Shown here one piece after another: positions 43,490 through 55,387 of a DNA stretch of 64,000 nt. The stretch's first letter is position 1, and the number at the start of each line of letters is the position of its first letter. The position numbers and the translations under genes were made by a program. This stretch comes from Schistocerca nitens (taxonomy: Eukaryota > Arthropoda > Insecta > Orthoptera > Acrididae): assembly GCF_023898315.1 (NCBI RefSeq), contig NC_064622.1, positions 78,068,387 to 78,132,386 of the forward strand, written 5' to 3'. The notes beneath the pieces are model-generated. The model made no database searches. It was not told the origin of the DNA and saw nothing but the letters and a program-made list of their open reading frames with translations.

Positions 43490-43710
43490 GGCAACCTACA
43501 TTTAGGTTCTCTATAGTGTTTCCAAACTGCTTAAAGGAAATGATTCTTTTGAAAAGGTCACGGCCGATCTTTTACTGCGTCGATTCTGTTTCTCGGCTAC
43601 AGTACCATCTCTAACGACCTCTTAGCCGCCTGGACCTTAAGCCCTATTCTACCTTCCTACCTTTATTATATGAACGCCTTGGCATACATACCTTTTTTCC
43701 GTAAGATATA
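43490..43710 (+). repeat. Probable old tRNA-SINE tail (third type)
   Basis: ATTTAGGTTCTCTATAGTGT and AAAAGGTCACGGCCGATC resemble the body of a further tRNA-derived SINE I know from related genomes. It has no head here and is very diverged. Confidence 0.35.
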
Positions 43711-45132
43711 CTCATGCTCATAAATTAAAGATAATTGCAGAATGTGGTGCCACACAATGTGGCACTACACAAAACTGGCGCTAATAGCATAGGCACATAG
43801 GGAACACACACGACACAGATCTGTAAGTCCACGGTATTGGTGACAAGTTGAGAAAACCGTCCCGAAACACATGTACTACAAAACGGCAGCGTTTCCTGCA
43901 CATGTACCCCGACATCAATATGGCATATGATCACCATACACACATACACAGGCCACACAACGGGTTGGCGTACTCTGGATCAGGTACTCGAGCAGTTGGT
44001 GGGGTATAGCCTCCCATACTTGCACCAGTACCTGTCGGAGCTCCTGAAGTATCCTATGGGCTTGAAGAGGTGCAGCGATACGTCGACCGAGAGCATCCCA
44101 GACGTGCTAGATGGGATTTAGGTCTGTAGAACACGCAGGCCACTCCATTCACCTGATCTGTTTCAAGGTACTCCTTCACGAAGGCAGCTCGGTGGGACCG
44201 TGCGTTATCATCCATCAGGAGGAACGTGGGACCCACTGCACCCCTGAAAAGAGGACATACTGATGCAAAATGGCGTCCCGATACACCTGACCTGTTACAG
44301 TTCCTCTGTCAAAGACATGCAGGGGTGTACGTGCACCAATCATAATCCCACCCCACACCATCAAACCACGACCTCCATACAGGTCCCTTTCAAGGATATT
44401 AAGGGGTTTGTATATGGCTCCTGGTTCACGCCAGAGGAAAACCCGGCAAGAATCACTGTTCAGACTATACCTGGACTCGACCGTGAACATAACCTGGGAC
44501 CACTGTTCCAATGACCATGTACTGTGTTCTTGACACCAGGCTTTCCAGGCTCTCCTGTGACCAGGGGTCAGTGGATTGCACTTTGCAAGTCTCCGGGCGA
44601 ATAAACCATATCTGTTCAGTAGTCTGTAGACTGTGTGTCTGGAGACGGTCCCGAGCAAGGCTACCTACAGTACTCTGTGGCCGTTTGTGAGCACTGATGG
44701 TGTGATATCGGTCTTCTTGTGGTGTTGCACACTGTGGACGTCCCGTACTGTAGCACGTGGACACGTTTCCTGTCTGCTGGAATCGTTGCCACAATCTTGA
44801 GATCACACTTTGTGGCACACGGAGAGCCCGTGCTATGAATTGCTGTGTTTGACCAGCCGCCAGTCGCCCTAGTATTCTACCCTCATAACGTCATCAGTAT
44901 GTGTTCTTTGAGCCATTTTCAACACCCAATCACCATTAGCACGTCTGAAAACGTCTGCACACTTACTCGCTGCACCGTACTCTGACATGCACTAACACAC
45001 CTCTGCGTATATGGGCTGCAGCCAGAGCCACCGTGCGACGACCGCAGGTCAAATGCACCGCATGGTCATACCCCGAGGTGATTTAAGCCCGCACCATGTA
45101 TCAGAATTATCCTTAATTTATGAGCATTAGTG
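43711..45132 (-). mobile_element. Tc1-like transposon, decayed
   Basis: The ends CTCATGCTCATAAATTAAAG (left) and, on the minus strand, CACTAATGCTCATAAATTAA (right) are flanked by TA. About 1.42 kb. Confidence 0.9.
43920..44900 (-). pseudogene. Tc1-like transposase with altered first catalytic residue
   Basis: Minus-strand reading: VPQSVISRLWQRFQQTGNVS (helix-turn-helix, about 44760-44818), then VSRHTVYRLLNRYGLFARRL (about 44590-44650), then SQVMFTVESRYSLNSDSCRV. Tc1 relatives have FTDESR here, so the first catalytic Asp has become Val. GRGLMVWGGIMIGARTPLHV follows, then LLMDDNARSHRAAFVKEYLE with the second Asp (about 44155-44215). The C-terminal ARSPDLNPIEH-type block is out of frame. Several breaks. 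Confidence 0.87.
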
Positions 45133-45134
45133 TA

Positions 45135-45974
45135 TTTTCTGACTTGTTTGCTCCATTTTGTTGTCCCCTTTAGTACGTCTACAGCATGTTTGACAAAATC
45201 CGCGGTCAAATCGCTAGCTTCACTATCTGTTGAAGTGGAGGTACCCTCTTTGATTCAAAATGAGCACCTGAGACCGGGCGTAAGACGGTCCGCAAAGAGG
45301 TCCACTCTGCGACAAGCGGACAGATGAAAACCCCAGCAAACAAATAAACGGCGAAAACGATACGCCACCTGCCAACGTGGCTTCAAATCAGAAGACTTGT
45401 ACCAGACTAGAATCCAAGATTATAGCCACTGTCTCGGTTAACATGGGACAAGATGACCTGGGACTCTGTCATCAGAAACGCTGCCGAAATATGAACGAGG
45501 TACAACAGCTTTCAGCGCAAAAGCAACTTTAATCTGAGGTATGGATGGAACCGTACTATCGAAGAGAATGTAGGGGAATCAGCAAAGCTGATCGCTAGGA
45601 TCACAACATGGACACGAGCTCTGCTAGAACTGTGTCACAATGACATATCTCGACCAATCACGGACCATCACAGCAGTAATTAGACAGTCAGATGTTAGTG
45701 ACCAAGCCGCCGGAGGCTATCGTTGGAAGATCGTAGTGTTTTCGCATTTACGCAATTGGTACTATGAATTTTTGATTCATGGAACCTGTTACGTTATACG
45801 GAATGGCGAACATTCAGCGGAAGAGAAAGTAAACCTGGTTAGCCCCCAAGAAGGCATAACAAAGAGCTCAGAGATACCCGAGGAACTTCAAAGGGAATGA
45901 ATTAAATGAGTGTATAAAAGAGGACGAGGTCAAAGAAAATGCAACGGCTTGAAATGGTCTACAAGTGCAAGTCG
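45135..45974. other. Gene-free stretch
   Basis: No recognisable gene or repeat. Confidence 0.45.
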
Positions 45975-46240
45975 TTCAGATATGTTGAGTCTAGAATGTT
46001 ATCAATTGTTGCTCGGCCACCCTCCATACAGTACGGACTTCTCTCCCTTTGATTACGCCATTTTTGGTCTCCTTAAAAAGGCTGTGAGGGACAAACGATT
46101 CACCTCGGACGAAGACGTCCAGCTGTACGTGTGGAACTGGTTAACATCGCAGCCCGGGAATTTTATGAGACAACCATTCACCGCCTTGTGACACAGTGGG
46201 ACAAGTGTCTCAACAGCCAGGGTCAATACTTCTACCATAC
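45975..46240 (+). pseudogene. mariner transposase C-terminal fragment (plus strand)
   Basis: LLGHPPYSTDFSPFDYAIFG (46012-46071), where relatives read HPPYSPDLSPCDY, contains the third catalytic Asp. LKKAVRDKRFTSDEDVQLYV and the shifted EFYETTIHRLVTQWDKCLNS follow to about 46225. It is the C-terminus only, facing the minus-strand mariner that starts immediately to the right. Confidence 0.85.
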
Positions 46241-48599
46241 AGGTACTGGTTTACAGCTGGGCGTCTTCGTCCGAGGTGAATCGTTTGCCCCTCACAGCCT
46301 TTTTAAGGAGACCAAAAATGGCGTAATCACAGGGAGAGAAGTCCGGACTGTACGGAGGGTGGCCGAGAACCTTCCATTTGAATGTCTGCAGGAGTGCTGC
46401 GACTATTTTGGACGTATGAGGCTTTGCATTGTCGTGGAGCAGAATGACCCCATGGGTGAGATTGCCTGGTTGTTTTTATTTGACCGCTTGGAGCAGGGTG
46501 GTCAACGTTTGCGAGTAACGCTAGGCATTCATTGTTGTACAGCGCAGCAGGAAGTGAATCAGAAGGGGCCTATCTTGGTCACAGAAGAACGTCAGGATAA
46601 CCGTTCGTGCACTCGTGTGGATGGCCTTGGCTTTTTCTGGTGGTGGTGACCCTGGATGCTTCCACTGGAGACTCTTTCAATTTGATTCTGGTTCGAAGTG
46701 ATGACACCATGTCTCCAGCCACCACTCGTGCCAGGAACGCATTTCCTTCCCGAGCATAGCGCTGCAGATGAGCAAGGCAGTGAGCCATTTGACATGCTTC
46801 CTGGTGTGGTTGAAGACTGTGGGGCAGCCATTGGGCGCACACTTTGCGCATGTGTAGTCGTTCCTTCATGATGGTGTGAACACTTTGACGCTCAATCCGA
46901 CCACGGCGGCTATGGCTTTTACTGTCACTCGGCGGTCCTGGGTAATGAGTATATCCACCAGCTGGACGATGTCATCGGTAATGCAGTGTGGCGCTCAAGA
47001 CCGTGCATCATTGGCTAACGACACCCGTCCATGCCTGAAGCGCTTTTGCCACGTCTTGACCCTTGCAAAGGACATGCAGTGACTCTTTCAATTTGATTCT
47101 GGTTCGAAGTGATGACACCATGTCTCCAGCCACCACTCGTGCCAGGAACGCATTTCCTTCCCGAGCATAGCGCTGCAGATGAGCAAGGCAGTGAGCCATT
47201 TGACATGCTTCCTGGTGTGGTTGAAGACTGTGGGGCACCCATTGGGCGCACACTTTGCGCATGTGTAGTCGTTCCTTCATGATGGTGTGAACACTTTGAC
47301 GCTCAATCCGACCACGGCGGCTATGGCTTTTACTGTCACTCGGCGGTCCTGGGTAATGAGTATATCCACCAGCTGGACGATGTCATCGGTAATGCAGTGT
47401 GGCGCTCAAGACCGTGCATCATTGGCTAACGACACCCGTCCATGCCTGAAGCGCTTTTGCCACGTCTTGACCCTTGCAAAGGACATGCAGTGACTCTTTC
47501 AATTTGATTCTGGTTCGAAGTGATGACACCATGTCTCCAGCCACCACTCGTGCCAGGAACGCATTTCCTTCCCGAGCATAGCGCTGCAGATGAGCAAGGC
47601 AGTGAGCCATTTGACATGCTTCCTGGTGTGGTTGAAGACTGTGGGGCAGCCATTGGGCGCACACTTTGCGCATGTGTAGTCGTTCCTTCATGATGGTGTG
47701 AACACTTTGACGCTCAATCCGACCACGGCGGCTATGGCTTTTACTGTCACTCGGCGGTCCTGGGTAATGAGTATATCCACCAGCTGGACGATGTCATCGG
47801 TAATGCAGTGTGGCGCTCAAGACCGTGCATCATTGGCTAACGACACCCGTCCATGCCTGAAGCGCTTTTGCCACGTCTTGACCCTTGCAAAGGACATGCA
47901 GTGACTCTTTCAATTTGAGTCTGGTTCGAAGTGATGACACCATGTCTCCAGCCACCACTCGTGCCAGGAACGCATTTCCTTCCCGAGCATAGCGCTGCAG
48001 ATGAGCAAGGCAGTGAGCCATTTGACATGCTTCCTGGTGTGGTTGAAGACTGTGGGGCACCCATTGGGCGCACACTTTGCGCATGTGTAGTCGTTCCTTC
48101 ATGATGGTGTGAACACTTTGACGCTCAATCCGACCACGGCGGCTATGGCTTTTACTGTCACTCGGCGGTCCTGGGTAATGAGTATATCCACCAGCTGGAC
48201 GATGTCATCGGTAATGCAGTGTGGCGCTCAAGACCGTGCATCATTGGCTAACGACACCCGTCCATGCCTGAAGCGCTTTTGCCACGTCTTGACCCTTGCA
48301 AAGGACATGCAGTGTTCGCCGTACATTTGTCACATTCATCGATTAATGTCCTACTCCTTCCGCTGTCAGGAAACGAACACCACCTCTTTGCTCTTCTGTT
48401 GACGCCTCAGTGTAACTGTTTGCAATGCGACTGGCAGCGTTGGACGGTTGATGCATGCTGCTGCTACCTCTGTATAGTCACGTGACGTGCACGCGTGCCC
48501 TCTAGGAACGGGCAGTGAACTTCCACGCCACGATATTACCATCCTGTCACCAGTTTGCGCATTCCAGACTCCGGCTCGTTAAGTTTTGAACGCCCCTTA
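46241..48599 (-). mobile_element. mariner transposon, minus strand, with internal tandem amplification
   Basis: The right terminus (element 5' end) is TTAAGTTTTGAACGCCCCTT before TA at 48600-48601. Minus-strand reading from the right gives N-terminal sequence, then four 411-bp units, then the catalytic-core and C-terminal parts (46241-46668). RDKRFTSDED-type sequence is read as the complement of 46261-46298. Its left part is an inverted match of 46000-46125. Confidence 0.85.
46669..48312 (-). repeat. Four tandem 411-bp units derived from mariner transposase
   Basis: Each unit begins GACTCTTTCAATTTGATTCT and ends GGACATGCAGT; units start at 46669, 47080, 47491 and 47902. Minus-strand translation of each gives MKERLHMRKVCAQW, LQPHQEACQMAHCLAHLQRY and ARVVAGDMVSSLRTRIKLKE. 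Where mariner should have GDETW, it reads GDMVS. Units are almost identical. A G/C difference (CAQWLPHS versus CAQWVPHS) alternates L, V, L, V from left to right, and the last unit has one extra change (TTTGAGTCTGG). Confidence 0.93.
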
Positions 48600-48601
48600 T
48601 A

Positions 48602-50114
48602 CCATATGCTCCATCATTGCATTCCTTCTTGTTGCTTTTTAACTCTAACATTGCCGTTTGAACATCATAGTAGAATTACTCGTTCTCAACGAAGTACAAT
48701 ACGCTCTGTTCCACTATATAACACAGCCACATTTCCAAAATCGTTTTCTGCACCAGGAACCTGGCCTCGTATCGATCTTTCTCAAAATCACAGAAATATG
48801 AATGTCCTTACCAGGATCAAAGGTAGTCCACCAATTATTACAATAGCTCCCTCGTCCACACATTTGTTGGAGCTAATTCTAGTAACACACCTCCCGCCTT
48901 ACGTTCCCCTACCCATTCTCTGTAGAGTCCGCTACTGAAAACAATCTGCTCTTTCTGTTACCCAGTTACTATTTTAATCTTCTTCTTTGTCACTATCCCT
49001 TGGGTTGCAGATATTTTAAACGTGGCTTTAAAATGATAAGCTAACTAACATTAATGTGTTCTTACTATCGATTGCTATTATATTATGGTTATTATTCGCT
49101 ATAGTTATTTACGCTCGTAATTGTAATTATACTCATAATTATATCTCAGATGCTCATAACAAAATCATAAGTACACATAGAAATTGAGAATGTTGTATAA
49201 CAATTTTTGATATGTGTAGGACTTGGGGCCAGTGAAGGAGAGGGACTGGAAATTCTACTCTAGTCGGAATAAAGAAACAAAAAATTATGAAATTAATTAA
49301 GTGCACTGAAATGAAATGAATGGATAGATGACGATGAAATCATTACATGCAATGGCTTCAACTATTCATATGGGCTGAAGCTCCATAAATTTCCCATTCT
49401 CACTGCATCTTCACCTAATCAGTTTCTTTAGAAGAAATACGTTACGCCAGCATCTTGTTGGGTTAATATGGAGAACCGTTATTTGAGGCAGGCTGCATGA
49501 CCATTCTGCTTACACTTCGTACATCTCGTTTAGTAATCAGGAGAATAAGAGTAGAGAGATTAAGGCGTGTACAGAGGTGTATAGCCAGTCGTCCTTCCTT
49601 TTCCCCCTCCCTACTCCCTTCCCTCTCCACTCTCGCTCTTTAGGAAAAGGAGTAGAATACATATTTCCTAATTGTGGTATGAACACCACTTGCTAATCAG
49701 AGTACAGGAGTTTGTGGGTAGAACAAGCATATACACACCAGACACACACTCTTACTGCCCACCCTTCCCCTCGCCCAGGAGACACCACGCTTAAGTCGTG
49801 CAAACCCGCCTCTGGCCATCGTCATGGGTCAGTTCGGTGAGGAAGAGAGTGTACAAGTTTCTCCAGGTACTCAATGATGACTAGATCCTGTAATCAGTCG
49901 GTAGCTGGCTGCATTCACCTTGGAAGACAGGAGTGCCCACGCCATACTCATGATGAAAATGTAGCAGAAAGGGGCACACATATTCACCTTGAATGTTTAA
50001 ATAAACACTATACTATTGTCTATGTTCACAGTAACCTGAATTAATGGACCCCTTTCGAGGAGGCTGGACACCCACAAAATTCCACCTCCAGCCTGAGCTG
50101 CACCCTCCACAGAT
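48602..50114. other. Gene-free stretch
   Basis: No gene or element end recognised. A pyrimidine-rich patch lies at 49588-49640. Confidence 0.45.
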
Positions 50115-50125
50115 TACAGATTAAA

Positions 50126-50314
50126 ATTGCCTCTGAGGACTATGGGACTTAACTGCTGATGTCATCAGTCCCCTAGAACTTAGAAATACTTAAACCTAAC
50201 TAACCTAAGGACATCACACATATCCATGCCCGAGGGAGGATTCGAACCTGCGACAGTAGCGGTTGCGCGGTTCCAGACTGAAGCGCCTAGAACCGCTCAG
50301 CCACTTCAGCTGGC
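50126..50314 (-). repeat. tRNA-derived SINE1
   Basis: Inverted copy; tail shortened at the start (ATTGCCTCTGAGGACTATGG). Target duplication TACAGATTAAA at 50115-50125 and 50315-50325. Confidence 0.94.
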
Positions 50315-50589
50315 TACAGATTAAATAGCACGTTGTGACACCAGTACCCTTGGTGCCCTGCGTCGTTTCAGAAAAGGCATAATCGTCAGAACCACACTAC
50401 TTGCCTCCAGCTGCCTTCCAGTTTCTGCACTGCGTGCAACAGCAATTCACTTCGCAATGTTCGCTCGGAAACTGGTTGAGTTGAGCCTGCATTGACTGAC
50501 AGCAGCAATTCCTGTTGGGTTAGAGAAAGATAGTGATCTACAATGCACCGCTTCTGTTTTCTGTCAGAGTAGGAGGGTGGTGGTTATAC

Positions 50590-51935
50590 TAACTCAGTTT
50601 GCTGACATCAGCATCAGCATTCTCAGAAAATCTGACGTCAGCATCCAGTGCTCAGGCATTTGTTCGCATTATATTTTGCTGACATCATTACCAGCATTTC
50701 CAGAATTGATCACCATATCACTGCCCTGCGAAAATCAGCCCCAACCCAGTGCCCCCTCACCCCACCCCCGCATCTCCATTCATCACAGGAATGCTCGTCG
50801 ATGTCATGCTGCCTGCCATTGGCGTGCAAGCTCTGCCCTCAGCCTTCGAGTAATTTTAATTTTCATAGTTCGATTGCCTCATCGTTGACATCTTATCGTC
50901 TTTACATTTGTCCACCATGAAGCGCTGGCAGCAGCAGCGATGAGCTGGGTAGAAGAAGACTATTGGTACATATTTTATCCATACATCTCCAATTATTGTT
51001 GTTCTGTAAGTGTTTCGTTGTTCTTATGGTTTTGTTATTATTGTCCCAGACAAAGACCTCAGGTGTTCCAGCCTCAGCCACCAAGGCAGCAGCAGCAGCC
51101 GTCAATGCACACAGAATTTCTTCATGGTCTTGCAGACCTAGCGTTGTTGGACTGCACCATAGCACAGCGACAGAAGGTACCAAACTTGAGCCTCAGCTAA
51201 GTGCTAGCAGAATACTGCTATTCACCACTATGTACAATTTGACTGCAAGTGGATCTAAATGTGTGAATGTAAGGCCAGCACCCCACAGTGACTTCGATGT
51301 GATTGTGATTATTGAGACAGACAATGTTCAACATCATGGTACTACAGCACAGTATGAGTGGTGCGAATGGGGCCATCTGCGAAGCATGACAGATTTCATA
51401 CAGGTAGGAACCGAGATGTATTGTTCTTTGAACCGCTTACTTTCAATTAATTTTCAATGTCACCCAAGTACTCACTTCTGGCCCCCTCCAAATCGCTGGG
51501 TGTCGTTGAAAAGTAGTTGACAGTAGGTAGTTGAAAGTACAGTACACTTCGTTTCTTACCTACATAAACTTTATAATACTATGTAGCTCGTCCCGTCTGC
51601 ACCACTCACATTGCACTATACTACCAAGACATTGAAAATTCTCTACTTCAGTTACTACATCGAAGTCACTGTGGGGTTCTAAGCCTACAAACGCATGCTT
51701 CGATCCACTTGCAGGCAAATTATATGTACTGCTGAATAGTATTATTCTGCTAGCACTTAGCTGAGACTCAGGTTTCGGTAGCTGCTGTGCCTGCGCTAGC
51801 GGCTTCACAGGGCAGTGACAAGATGGTGTCAAGGCCTCGGCGCAATTGTCCAGACGTGAAGGTAGCATCGGTTCCAGGAATGCTGATGCTGGGGTCATTG
51901 ACTCCTGGGATGCTGATGCTTATGTCAGCGATTTA
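50590..51935. repeat. Inverted pair of diverged, coding-like segments
   Basis: The plus segment 51180-51409 and minus segment 51551-51795 align with each other. Translations are LSASRILLFTTMYNLTASGS (plus) and LSASRIILFSSTYNLPASGS (minus), followed in both by PHSDFDV and later QYEWC or QCEWC. Each ends at a GTAGGAA or GTAAGAA sequence resembling a splice donor. Outer parts also match: GCTGACATCAGCATCAGCAT at 50599 and, inverted, 51890-51930. I do not recognise the protein. Confidence 0.6.
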
Positions 51936-52305
51936 GCTCTTGTGTCCTCTTGCTTGTCGGTTAGGAACTCTTTACAACCATAGTGCTTTCACTGCGCTAC
52001 ATGGGTAAGAGTGGTTTGCCCATTCTTGCAGAGATGTTTGAAAATTCACGTCGATGCACCAAAATTGGACATCTTCATTGACTGTGTGTAGCCATGAGCA
52101 CATCCAACCAAGATACATCCTTTCTGCGATTCTGTCACGACTCCACGTCGACCTGTCTTACAGTGATGATGCCAGGCAACTGACTCGCACGAAAACACCA
52201 CTGACGTGACTTACGCCAGTGATGGAGGATCACATGATCGCGTAGTATCAATCTTACACCAACTTCAGCGAGCCGCGGTGAGCAATGCCCTCTTCCGGGG
52301 CGTCA

Positions 52306-52308
<3 letters not shown>

Positions 52309-52357
<49 letters not shown>
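52309..52357. repeat. (TA)n microsatellite, left block
   Basis: About 25 TA units ending at the transposon at 52358. Confidence 0.95.
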
Positions 52358-52361
<4 letters not shown>

Positions 52362-53898
52362 CTGTTTCAAAAATGACCGGTATATTTGAAACGGCAATAA
52401 AAACTAAACGAGCAGCGATAGAAATACACCGTTTGTTGCAATATGCTTGGGACAACAGTACATTTTCAGGAAGACAAACTTTCGAAATTACAGTAGTTAC
52501 AATTTTCAACAACAGATGGCGCTGCGGTCTGGGAAACTCTATAGTACGATATTTTCCACATATCCACCAAGCGTAGCAATAATATGGCGTAGTCTCTGAA
52601 TGAAATTACCCGAAACCTTTGACAACGTGTCTGGCGGAATGGCTTCACATGCAGATGAGATGTACTGCTTCAGCTGTTCAATTGTTTCTGGATTCTGGCG
52701 GTACACCTGGTCTTTCAAGTGTCCCCACAGAAAGAAGTAACAGGGGTTCATGTCTGGCGAATAGGGAGGCCAATCCACGCCGCCTCCTGTATGTTTCGGA
52801 TAGCCCAAAGCAATCACACGATCATCGAAATATTCATTCAGGAAATTAAAGACGTCGGCCGTGCGATGTGGCCGGGCACCATCTTGCATAAACCACGAGG
52901 TGTTCGCAGTGTCGTCTAAGGCAGTTTGTACCGCCACAAATTCACGAAGAATGTCCAGATAGCGTGATGCAGTAATCGTTTCGGATCTGAAAAATGGGCC
53001 AATGATTCCTTTGGAAGACATGGCGGCCCAGACCAGTCCTTTTTGAGGATGCAGGGACGATGGGACTGCAACTTGGGGCTTTTCGGTTCCCCATATGCGC
53101 CAGTTCTGTTTATTGACGAAGCCGTCCAGGTAAAAATAAGCTTCGTCAGTAAACCAAATGCTGCCCACATGCATATCGCCGTCATCAATCCTGTGCACTA
53201 TATCGTTAGCGAATGTCTCTCGTGCAGCAATGGTAGCGGCGCTGAGGGTTGCCGCGTTTGAATTTTGTATGGATAGAGGTGTAAACTCTGGCGCATGAAA
53301 CGATACGTGGACATTGGCGTCATTTGGACCGCAGCTGCAACACGGCGAACGGAAACCCGAGGCCGCTGTTGGATCACCTGCTGCACTAGCTGCGCGTTGC
53401 CCTCTGTGGTTGCCGTACGCGGTCGCCCTACCTTTCCAGCACGTTCATCCGTCACGTTCCCAGTCCGTTGAAATTTTTCAAACAGATCCTTTATTGTATC
53501 GCTTTTCGGTCCTTTGGTTACATTAAACCTCCGTTGAAAACTTCGTCGTGTTGCAACAACACTGTGTTCTAGGCGGTGGAATTCCAACATCAGAAAAATC
53601 CTCTGTTCTAAGGAATAAACCATGTTGTCTACAGCACACTTGCACGTTGTGAACAGCACACGCTTACAGCAGAAAGACGACGTACAGAATGGCGCACCCA
53701 CAGACTGCGTTGTCTTCTATATCTTTCACATCACTTGCAGCGCCATCTGTTGTTGAAAATTGTAACTACTGTAATTTCGAAAGTTTGTCCGCCTGAAAAT
53801 GTACTGTTGTCCCAAGCATATTGCAACAAACGGTGTATTTCTATCACTGCTCGTTTAGTTTTTATTGCCGTTTCAAATATACCGGTCATTTTTGAAAC

Positions 53899-53904
<6 letters not shown>
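52358..53904 (-). mobile_element. DUF4817-type transposon, copy B
   Basis: The same family as 28851-30407, in opposite orientation. Terminal bases have drifted (TAGGCTGTTTC and GAAACACCCTA). (TA)n lies on both sides, so the exact target TA cannot be told. Confidence 0.92.
52539..53623 (-). pseudogene. DUF4817-type transposase, copy B (one frameshift, one catalytic change)
   Basis: ATG at 53621-53623 (MVYSLEQRIFLMLEFHRLEH). It reads openly through FEKFQRTGNVTDERAGKVGR and ATTEGNAQLVQQVIQQRPRV. It then loses one G in a G run near 53245 (copy A has four, this has three) and continues in a second frame with WFTDEAYFYLDG, FMQDGARPHRTADVFN and MNPCYFFLWGHLK. The third catalytic Asp is Tyr here (PCY instead of PCD). 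The C-terminus LGGYVENIVL ends at 52539. It is less damaged in frame than copy A but catalytically dead as written. Confidence 0.9.

Positions 53905-53968
<64 letters not shown>
53905..53968. repeat. (TA)n microsatellite, middle block
   Basis: About 32 TA units between two transposons. Confidence 0.95.
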
Positions 53969-53971
<3 letters not shown>

Positions 53972-55387
53972 TCCTGGAAATGGAAAAAAGAACACATTGA
54001 CACCGGTGTGTCAGACCTACCATACTTGCTCCGGACACTGCGAGAGGGCTGTACAAGCAATGATCACACGCACGGCACAGCGGACACACCAGGAACCGCG
54101 GTGTTGGCCGTCGAATGGCGCTAGCTGCGCAGCATTTGTGCACTGCCGCCGTCAGTGTCAGCCAGTTTGCCGTGGCATACAGAGCTCCATCGCAGTCTTT
54201 AACACTGGTAGCATGCCGCGACAGCGTGGACGTGAACCGTATGTGCAGTTGACGGACTTTGAGCGAGGGCGTATAGTGGGCATGCGGGAGGCCGTGTGGA
54301 CATACCGCCGAATTGCTCAACACGTGGGGCGTGAGGCCTCCACATTAAATCGATGTTGTCGCCAGTGGTCGGCAGAAGGTGCACGTGCCCGTCGACCTGG
54401 GACCGGACCGCAGCGACGCACGGATGCACGCCAAGACCGTAGGATCCTACGCAGTGCCGTAGGGGACCGCACCGCCACTTCCCAGCAAATTAGGGACACT
54501 GTTGCTCCTGGGGTATTGGCGAGGACCATTCGCAACCGTCCCCATGAAGCTGGGCTACGGTCCCGCACACCGTTAGGCCGTCTTCCGCTCACGCCCCAAC
54601 ATCATGCAGCCCGCCTCCAGTGGTGTCGCGACAGGCGTGAATGGAGGGACGAATGGAGACGTGTCGTCTTCAGCGATGAGAGTCGCTTCTGCCTTGGTGC
54701 CAATGATGGTCGTATGCGTGTTTGGCGCCGTGCAGGTGAGCGCCACAATCAGGACTGCATACGACCGAGGCACACAGGGCCAACACCCAGCATCATGGTG
54801 TGGGGAGCGATCTCCTACACTGGCCGTACACCACTGGTGATCGTCGAGGGGACACTGAATAGTGCACGGTACATCCAAACCGTCATCGAACCCATCGTTC
54901 TACCATTCCTAGACCGGCAAGGGAACTTGCTGTTCCAACAGGACAATGCACGTCCGCATGTATCCTGTGCCACCCAACGTGCTCTAGAAGGTGTAAGTCA
55001 ACTACCCTGGCCAGCAAGATCTCCGGATCTGTCCCCCATTGAGCATGTTTGGGACTGGATGAAGCGTCGTCTCACGCGGTCTGCACGTCCAGCACGAACG
55101 CTGGTCCAACTGAGGCGCCAGGTGGAAATGGCATGGCAAGCCGTTCCACAGGACTACAACCAGCATCTCTACGATCGTCTCCATGGGAGAATAGCAGCCT
55201 GCATTGCTGCGAAAGGTGGATATACACTGTACTAGTGCCGACATTGTGCATGCTCTGTTGCCTGTGTCTATGTGCCTGTGGTTCTGTCAGTGTGATCATG
55301 TGATGTATCTGACCCCAGGAATGTGTCAATAAAGTTTCCCCTTCCTGGGACAATGAATTCACGGTGTTCTTATTTCAATTTCCAGGA

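Noticed and set aside
45640-45900. 86-residue frame before the mariner cluster
   Set aside because: No domain, no neighbours that support a gene, and typical chance length for this base composition.
46669-48312. CRISPR-like or ordinary satellite interpretation of the 411-bp array
   Set aside because: There are no spacers and the unit is mariner coding sequence; it is better described as internal amplification of a transposon.
53865-54212. In-frame extension upstream of the intact Tc1 transposase with repeated Ile-Tyr
   Set aside because: It is translation of the (TA)n microsatellite and the element 5' UTR; family similarity begins at the ATG at 54213.
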